DNA of 14,342 bases, from positions 1-14,342 of the forward strand of contig JALNQF010000780.1 in the NCBI GenBank assembly GCA_028456385.1, in the 5' to 3' direction. The position numbers and the translations under genes are program-made. The notes beneath the pieces are model-generated. The model searched no databases. It saw only the letters and a list, made by a program, of their open reading frames with translations, and had not been told where the DNA came from. The stretch comes from Ophiosphaerella korrae (taxonomy: Eukaryota; Ascomycota; Dothideomycetes; Pleosporales; Phaeosphaeriaceae). This document shows positions 7,902 through 14,342 of this stretch, one piece after another (positions within the stretch are counted from its first letter, which is position 1; each line of letters opens with the position of its first letter).

Positions 7902-9939
7902 ACTATAAAGAGTATTAGTAAAAAGTACTAATCTCCTACCCTCTAGTAGCCCTCTAATAACTCTTAAACTAAGCACTACACTTAGCCTTAACTAAAGCGT
8001 ACTCTAAAAAGTAATAATCTCCTACTCTCTTATAACTTAAAGCTAAAACAAAATAGCTAGTATAACCTAACGCGATCTAACTATAACGTTAAAGACTAAT
8101 AAGGATTACACTATATAGATAATTTAACTACAATCTAGATACGTAGTATATAATATTTAGGATAAGATTAACCTAGAATCCTCTACCTAGCTAATTTAGA
8201 GACTAGAACTAATTAGAGCTCTAGTAATAGCTAACTATACTCTAGTATTAGGTATTAAGACTCCTACGTAGTAGTCTAAACTCTTAGCTACTAGTTATAA
8301 AGCTTTTAAAGAAGACCTTAAATACTATAAAATATTAGCTAAGTAATACTATAGTAACTAATACAAGTACAAAAAGGAGTAGTTAAGTCTCTAGTATATT
8401 GTAACGTTTATCTAATCCTTAGTCTTACTATATCTACTACGTACGTGCTACCTACTAAACTAATCTCTACGTTAGTAGCTATTAAACCTAAAGCAAACTA
8501 TTAGCGTAGACAAGTATATTAAGTAAGAGCGTGTACGTAATAGATACCTTAAATTACTTAAGCCTATAAGAAGCCTAGCAAATTAAGATATATAGATAGC
8601 TAAGTATAACTATACTACTACTAAGGCTAAAACGTATTAAGTAGTAGAGTTACTATAAATTAATATAATTACTTAAAACTTTTTAGTAGCTATTAAATAC
8701 GTAGTACTAATTTAGTCTATAACCTTTTAAGATAATAGAAGGCTATTACCTAGTATAAACTAAAAGGAGATAATAAAATACTACTATAAGTATATAATAG
8801 TATACTATCCTCTAAATATAGGGAGGCGCAAAGCTACTTTTGTAGTAGATAATACTTTACTTTATAATACTAGTAGTAATACTACCTAGAGTAAGACTAG
8901 GGACGCCTCTCTTATAGATAGCGTACTACTTAATAAATAGGGTAGACTTTGTAATTAACATATATATAGTAGTAATACTAATATTAACTAAATAATAAGT
9001 TAAAGAGCTATAAGTAAATAATACCTAGCTTATAAAAGACTTTATAAACTTAGTAATTACTACTATATTAATCCTAATAAAGTACTAAATTAGTAGACTC
9101 TAAGTAAGACTCTAAAAGAGCTTATTAATTATAAACGTAAGTATAATATAACTTTATAAGGATTAATAAGAGGATAGTTAAAGTATTAAATAAAGCCTTA
9201 TATAGAACTATACGCTAAGTTACTTTAGATTACTAAAATCTATAAAGAAGATTAACTAGAAGGCTAGTAAATATTAAGTATTAAGAGCACTTTTATTACT
9301 AAAACTACAAGGAATACTTATAATACCTACTCTCTCTAGAATTCCTTTATCCTAGACTTTAGTTTAACCTACTATATTACAAACAACCTAACTTGTGTAT
9401 ATAACTATTGTCTATTAAGGCTAAATAATTATATATAGGTAGGTAAGTTAAAGATATAAGTAAAAAGATATAGATTTCTTACCTTTACGCTAAAAAACTA
9501 GTTAATAGAAAACAAACTAGTTCTATATAACGTAGCTATATACCTAGATATCTTTTATAACCTAGTCTCTTTCTAGCTACTCTAGTAGAGAGGAATATAG
9601 TAGAATACTTAATCTAAGCTAACGACTCTAAACAAGCCTAATAGATAAACAATTAGATACCTTACTAAGATCTATAGTTAATAGGTACTTAAGTATTATT
9701 TACTATATAATCTTATATACTAAGTAGCGTACTATACCTATAAACCTTAGACTATTAGAGTACTAGTACTACTATAGTATAAAAGACTTAGCTATCTAGG
9801 ACTAGCTACAATTAAACACCTTATCTAGTAAGCTTAAGGGGTGCGCATAAAAGGAGTATCTATAGTCTAGTATAATATATATAGTAAAGCTAAGATAAAG
9901 TAGTAAATTAGCTATATACTAAGAATTAGTTATAAAAGA

Positions 9940-10900
9940 CTAAGAGAAAGACTTTCTATTAACTTCTACTTATATAAAGTATAAAGTGTTACTAAAGAGA
10001 AAAGCTAGATACTTGTTACTAATAAGTACTTAAAACTATAGTAGGACTTCTACTTTACTAATAACTAGTTAGCTAAATTAATTATTAAGATACTATTAAA
10101 CTTAACTCTCTTCTTAAAGAATTAGTATAGTATCTTAGTTAAGGTAATTAAAGCTAATAACGAGATTACAATAGTAAAACTAGAGGTCTAGCGCTAGTTA
10201 AACTTATAAGGTATTACTATTAAACCTTTATCTCTAGATACTTAAGCCTAAAATAGAGGAGCTAAGCGAGCTAGAGGAATTAATAAAGAAAAGTTACGTA
10301 CTATACAACTTAACGCAAATTTACTATAGGAGCTTTAGCCTTAAATTATATAGGCTAGAGTCTACTTATATAATTAAATACTAAGTTACTTAAATAACTA
10401 GAAGATACTATATAAAGTATTCTTTACAAAAGTTACTAAGAATTAAAGAATTATAGTATTAATAAGAAAGCTAAACTTAGCTTACTTAAAAGTATATAGG
10501 TGTAAAGCCTTTATAATAACTAATAATACGTATTATAGTAAATTAAGGCTATAACGTTTAGATCTAAAAGTATAGATTAGCTACTTTATAAGATACTAGT
10601 TATTAAATATCTACTAGATCTAGGTACTATCTATAGCTAAAGTAATAAGTATATAGGATATAATCTTTAATAAGTAAATAATCTTTAATAGTAAAATAGA
10701 GGATCTAATAGATAACTTTATATATTAAATACTAGAAGAGATCGCTACTTATATTAAAAAAATTAAGCTCCTAGTACTAGTATATAAGCTAGAAATAGAG
10801 TCCTTCTATAAAGATAATACTAAGTTAGATATACCTATAAATAATAAAGAAGATCTACTTAGCTACTACTATAGAAGAAAGATTGTAGACTACTATCTAA
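9940..10900 (+). other. Copia integrase core, all three catalytic acids lost
   Basis: The three catalytic positions are readable. The first is Asn (AAT, 10021) in ILVTNKY, the second Asn (AAT, 10156) in KANNEIT, and the third Lys (AAG, 10264) in GAKRARG. Family consensus is D, D, E. Positions two and three are 36 codons apart, i.e. the DD35E spacing. Each change is one G-to-A transition. The integrase C-terminal region follows with YLYN, KVYRCKAF and DIIFN blocks. Confidence 0.88.
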
Positions 10901-11399
10901 CTCCTTTACTATCTCTACCTCTAGTAGTAATACTAGCCTATTTAATAACTAGAGACTAACTAGAGTTAATAGTATATAATAGATATAGCTTATCTAAAAC
11001 TATACTATAGGTAATAGCCTTTATAGCTAGTACTTAGGTAAGTAACTTTAGAAAATACTAAAGAGAACTTGTAAATAAAGCTAAGATAAAGAAGATACTT
11101 ATAAAAGGACTAAAGCTTTACTATAATTAACTCTAATTACTACCCTTATACTAAACAAACCTAGAAAGCTATCTAATAGGCGAGTTATTTAAAGAAGCTA
11201 AGCTATCCTACTAAACTAGCTATCGCTAGATAAAATTATAGACTAAAGTACTAGCTAACCCTATCTAGTATTCTAGCTAGTATATACTAGACTATATATA
11301 GGTATATACGTATAAGCTTAATAAATATTATTAATTTATTAAATATGAAGCTTAACTTATTATATAAGGAGACTAGTAACAAAACGTTATAGTATAAGA

Positions 11400-12759
11400 G
11401 ACTTATACTATAATACTAGCTAGCTGTTCTTTTTAGATACTTATAGCTATTACTACTTAATATAATCTTAAACTAAAATAGTATAACGTAACTAACGCCT
11501 TTATTTATATAGTAATAGACTAAGAGATCTATATAAGAATACTAAGGAGATACTAAAAGAAAGGTATAATCTTTAGAGTCTAAAAGGCCCTATATAGTCT
11601 CTAGATCTTACCTCTCCTATAGTAGAGAGAATTTATAGCTATACTTAAAGCTATAGGCTTTTAAATAGTACTACACAAACTATACTATATAGTTAAAGAT
11701 AGAATTATTATCTTCTTCTACGTAGATAATATTATTATCGCATATAATAAGTAGAAGACTAAGGAAGTATAGTAAGTAACTAATCTTCTAAAAGAGAAGT
11801 ATACTATTACTAGAAGAATAGATCTCTAATAGTTTCTTAGTATTAAAGTAATTTAAGATAGAAAGTAACGTACAATTTAACTATAATAGGTAGCGTATAT
11901 TAACAAGATAAGTTAGCTTATAGATAAACTACACGTCTATTACGATATACCTATAGCTACTACTAAACTTAAGGCTTATACTAGTTAGGTAATACTATCT
12001 AAGATTAATAAATACTAACGTAAAATTAGTTTACTTCTATTTACTACTATAACTACTTAGCTAGATATAGCTTTTATAATATTACGACTAGCTTATTTTC
12101 TTATAAACCTAAGTACTACTTACTATAAAGCTACTAATTAAGTACTTATATACCTCTCTTATACGAGATTAAGAGTACTCTAGCTAGGTAGAGGTAACTT
12201 ATTACAAGTCGCTAGTAATACTTCCTTTACTAATAATACTATAGACTAAAAAAGTTTATAAGGCTATACAATTAAACTTTTTAATAGGCTTATTATATAG
12301 AGAGTAAATAAGTAAGATATAGTTACTACCTCTGTAACTAAAGCTAAGTTGCTAGCCCTATTATAAGTAGTAAAAGAAGTAATCTTTATATTAAAACTTC
12401 TTAATAAACTATACGTTAAGCTCTCTACAAACTATATTAAAATCTAGTACAATAATACTTAAATAATCTAGCTTGTTACTAAAGAACTAGCTAAGCTATA
12501 AACTAAGCTTTAGCACGTTAATATCTATAATTATTAGCTAAGATAAGAGGTCTCTACTAGCTAAATTAAAGTAGAATACACTCTATTAATAGAGATAATA
12601 GTAGATAGCTTTATAAAAGTCTTACTAGTAAATAAATAAAAAAGCTTCTTATAATAGCTTAGACTAATAAAAGTAATAGAATACTAAATAATATATAAAG
12701 TACTTCTAGATAAAATCTAAGACTACCCTAAAAAACTTATACTTATCTTATAAATATCT
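11400..12759 (+). other. Copia reverse transcriptase and RNase H
   Basis: The RT palm motif is FFYVDN at about 11713-11730, where the family has YVDD; the second Asp is Asn by GAT to AAT. Upstream blocks include NAFIYIVID, RVQKALYSLQ and QREFIAILK. RNase H follows with GRGNLLQVASNTSFTNN (family D-A-S-F-A-D; Asp now Asn) near 12190-12235 and the TKAKLLAL block at 12340. All would be inactive. Confidence 0.88.
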
Positions 12760-13541
12760 AGCTTACTAATAAGTTACTAACTTAAAAGAGTGTATTAAAT
12801 AAGTACAGAGGGGTGACACGAAAAAAAAGACTAAAAAAAAGTTATAATTTCTAACTTTAGATAACTCTACCAATGTATTAGCTAAAAATACAACTAAACA
12901 AGAATATTAAAGAGAAAATCAAAATCTTCTATTTAGCCTACTATGATTTTTGATTACTAAGCGAACCTAAGCTAGGATTTAAAGTGTTTTGTTAACTTTT
13001 TTTAGGTTAACTTTAGAGCTGCGCAACTTTTTATTTTTAGTATCTTTTTTTGAGATTTTTTTATATAAGTTAGATATATATAAGAGTTTTTATATTCGTA
13101 AATTATATAATATTCTAATTACTAAAAGTATAGATTTTTAGTAAAAGGTTAAAAAGTAAACTTTTACTAAAAACTTATATTTAATAGCTATAACCCCTTA
13201 CTATTAGTACTTAGTAGGATAGCCTTTAGCATCTATAATAGCTTGCTATCGCTTTAGAAGAGATAATATACAATTATCTATAGCTTGTTATAGTATAAGG
13301 GCCTACTCCTCTTTTATAGCTCTTTTAAAGGTCTCTACTTCTAAAGAAGTAGTTCCTATAGGATAATTTCCTTTAAATCGCTTAATTAGTCGATCCTTAA
13401 GTAAACTCTATACATTTTTAATAGGGTTTAGATCTAGACTATAAGGAGGATAAGGAAAGAGTTTTACTCTATTTCTCTTAAACTAATTAATAATAGTAAA
13501 AGCCTTATAGATTCTACTATTATCTTGTTAAAAACTATAGC

Positions 13542-13641
13542 CTAATATATAAGTTTACGTTTTAATTAATTTAATATAGTATATATTAAATAGGGTTTTA
13601 ATAATAATAAAAAAGGAGTAAAAAAAAGATAGTTAACTTAC
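13542..13641 (-). other. Transposase intron 2 (100 nt)
   Basis: GTAAGT donor at 13641-13636 and TATTAG acceptor ending at 13542. Splicing joins CGA G to GC TAT AGT, giving RGYSF, a Gln-type stop, then QDNS, which brings the second catalytic Asp into frame. The branch site is eroded (GTAAAC near the acceptor). Confidence 0.65.
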
Positions 13642-13797
13642 CTCGTTTTGCTGCCTTTTTAACATGCTTATTTAGGATATTACGGATATAGCGAGAGGAG
13701 TTTAGAGTAGTATTATTAATTAGGTCCCTAATACACTCTAGTTTAGATCTCCCTCCTATCTAAATAGATCCCTAAACTTAGATCTTTAGTCCTTTCG

Positions 13798-13902
13798 CTA
13801 AAAAAATCGTTAGTAACATAGTTATTAAAAAATAAGAATATTAAAATAAAACTATGCGTAAAATAAAGTATTTTAGTATATTAGGATTTACTTTAAACTT
13901 AC
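13798..13902 (-). other. Transposase intron 1 (105 nt)
   Basis: GTAAGT donor at 13902-13897, a good ACTAAC branch motif, and a TTTTTTTAG acceptor at 13798. It joins phase-1 ACA A to CG AAA GGA and continues directly into the conserved transposase block. Confidence 0.72.
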
Positions 13903-14342
13903 TTGTATTAGTCATAGAAATCCGAGCTTTTCTAACCTCTTTTTTACCCCTTTTTCGATAATATTCAGACCTAGCTCCTTTTCTAGCCTCTATACCACTT
14001 TTATCTGAAAATATTATTTTTCTTAGACTAAATTCTTCATTTTTTAGGCTTCGTAGTTGTTCTTTACTATAACTAACTCTTTTTATAGCCTTTTTTTCGT
14101 TAATTAAAGGCTTTTTATTTGTAATATTAATTGTATAACCTTTTTCTTTAATAAAGCGTTATAAGCTCCTAAGAGAGACTTTTATATTATTTTCAAATAA
14201 TAATCTCTTATTTGTTTTCTTTAGACTTCTTTCTAAGTCTCTATTTAATTACCTTTTAGCTCTTAAATTTAACTTCGTAATACGTCTATCTTTTACGCGG
14301 CTAATAGTAGGAGTTTTACTAATCTTTTTATTTATTCGATTT

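Larger units (their letters stand above)
7490..12759 (+). pseudogene. Ty1/Copia gag-pol polyprotein, RIP-inactivated
   Basis: One plus-strand frame can be followed from gag to RNase H. Checked motifs at 7801, 9340, 9841, 10162, 11719 and 12343 all share the same phase, so there is no net indel in about 5.2 kb. Order: gag-like region (about 7490-9300), protease (FILDFSLTYYITNN from 9340), GAG-pre-integrase (GVRIKGVS near 9841), integrase, reverse transcriptase, RNase H. This is the Copia order, with integrase before RT. Stops occur roughly every 10-20 codons at Gln/Trp sites. No ATG is visible at the start; ATG to ATA is an expected RIP change. The frame ends near 12759-12786, and the 3' LTR is missing because a Tc1-type element intervenes. 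Confidence 0.92.
12804..14342 (-). mobile_element. Tc1/mariner-type DNA transposon, cut by window edge
   Basis: The left end is inferred at TA 12804-12805 followed by CAGAGGGGTGACACG, which has the TA target and CAG start common in Tc1/mariner elements. It directly follows the Copia 3' coding end, so this element probably jumped into Copia. Between the end and the transposase stop (12821-13203) is about 380 nt of AT-rich non-coding sequence with no gene. The other terminal repeat lies beyond 14342, so the repeat itself cannot be confirmed here. Confidence 0.65.
13204..14342 (-). pseudogene. Tc1/mariner DDE transposase, partial, RIP-inactivated
   Basis: Cut-and-paste transposase (DDE_3 type), N-terminus beyond the window. 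Exon 1 (14342-13903) holds helix-turn-helix-like sequence and the first catalytic Asp in IIFSDKSGIE (14005). Exon 2 (13797-13642) holds the GSI-IGGRSKLECI block with Trp/Gln stops. Exon 3 (13541-13204) holds the second Asp in QDNSRIYKAF and the P-Y-P-P-Y-S-L-D-L-N-P-I-K-N block, where the third acid is Lys (GAA to AAA). The second Asp and third site are 34 residues apart, matching DD34E. The stop is TAA at 13206-13204 after GYPTKY. About nine stops in roughly 310 codons, fewer than in the retroelements. Confidence 0.87.

Noticed and set aside
12760..13203. Copia 3' LTR
   Set aside because: I compared this interval by eye with 7253-7468 and saw no similarity; a TA-flanked transposon end begins at 12804 instead.

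Overview
This window looks like an AT-rich, transposon-dense, RIP-mutated block from a filamentous ascomycete (Pezizomycotina). RIP (repeat-induced point mutation) is a fungal defence that turns C:G into T:A in duplicated DNA, mainly at CpA. Three things point to it. CpA and TpG are almost absent over long stretches (none in 6481-6600). The stops inside recognisable proteins are nearly all TAG/TAA where the family has Trp or Gln. Introns are short, with GTAAGT donors. No intact protein-coding gene was found, and every recognisable gene is a fossil.

Layout. 1-540 is RIP-saturated, holds a 19-bp-arm inverted repeat and may be an old LTR. 954-4226 (minus) is the main discovery: the relic of a fungal NOD-like receptor (STAND/NLR) with the order HET domain, NB-ARC domain, five 42-residue TPR repeats and a C-terminal ZZ-type zinc finger. 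One reading frame runs from the ATG to the end, broken by about 58 stops and one 66-nt intron whose length is a multiple of three, with no net frameshift. 4227-4653 is an unmutated, GC-richer island (the 5' flank of that gene). 4654-4776 holds four tandem 31-bp imperfect palindromes.

The rest is nested transposons. 4778-7252 (minus) is a truncated Ty3/Gypsy element (end of RNase H, integrase, chromodomain) followed in the same frame by an unexplained 236-codon C-terminal stretch. Its 5' part is cut off at about 7250 by a Ty1/Copia element in the opposite orientation (possible 5' LTR 7253-7468, polyprotein relic about 7490-12759). The Copia element is broken at a TA near 12804 by a Tc1/mariner-type element whose transposase relic (minus, two introns) runs off the right edge.

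The retroelement and transposase relics cannot work as read. All three Copia integrase catalytic acids, one reverse transcriptase catalytic Asp, one Gypsy integrase Asp and the third Tc1 catalytic acid have changed by G-to-A transitions. The NLR has lost its P-loop glycines and its Walker B aspartates. RIP load differs between blocks: heavy in Gypsy and Copia, intermediate in the NLR, lighter in the Tc1 element, near zero at 4227-4700. This suggests different ages, copy numbers or exposure.
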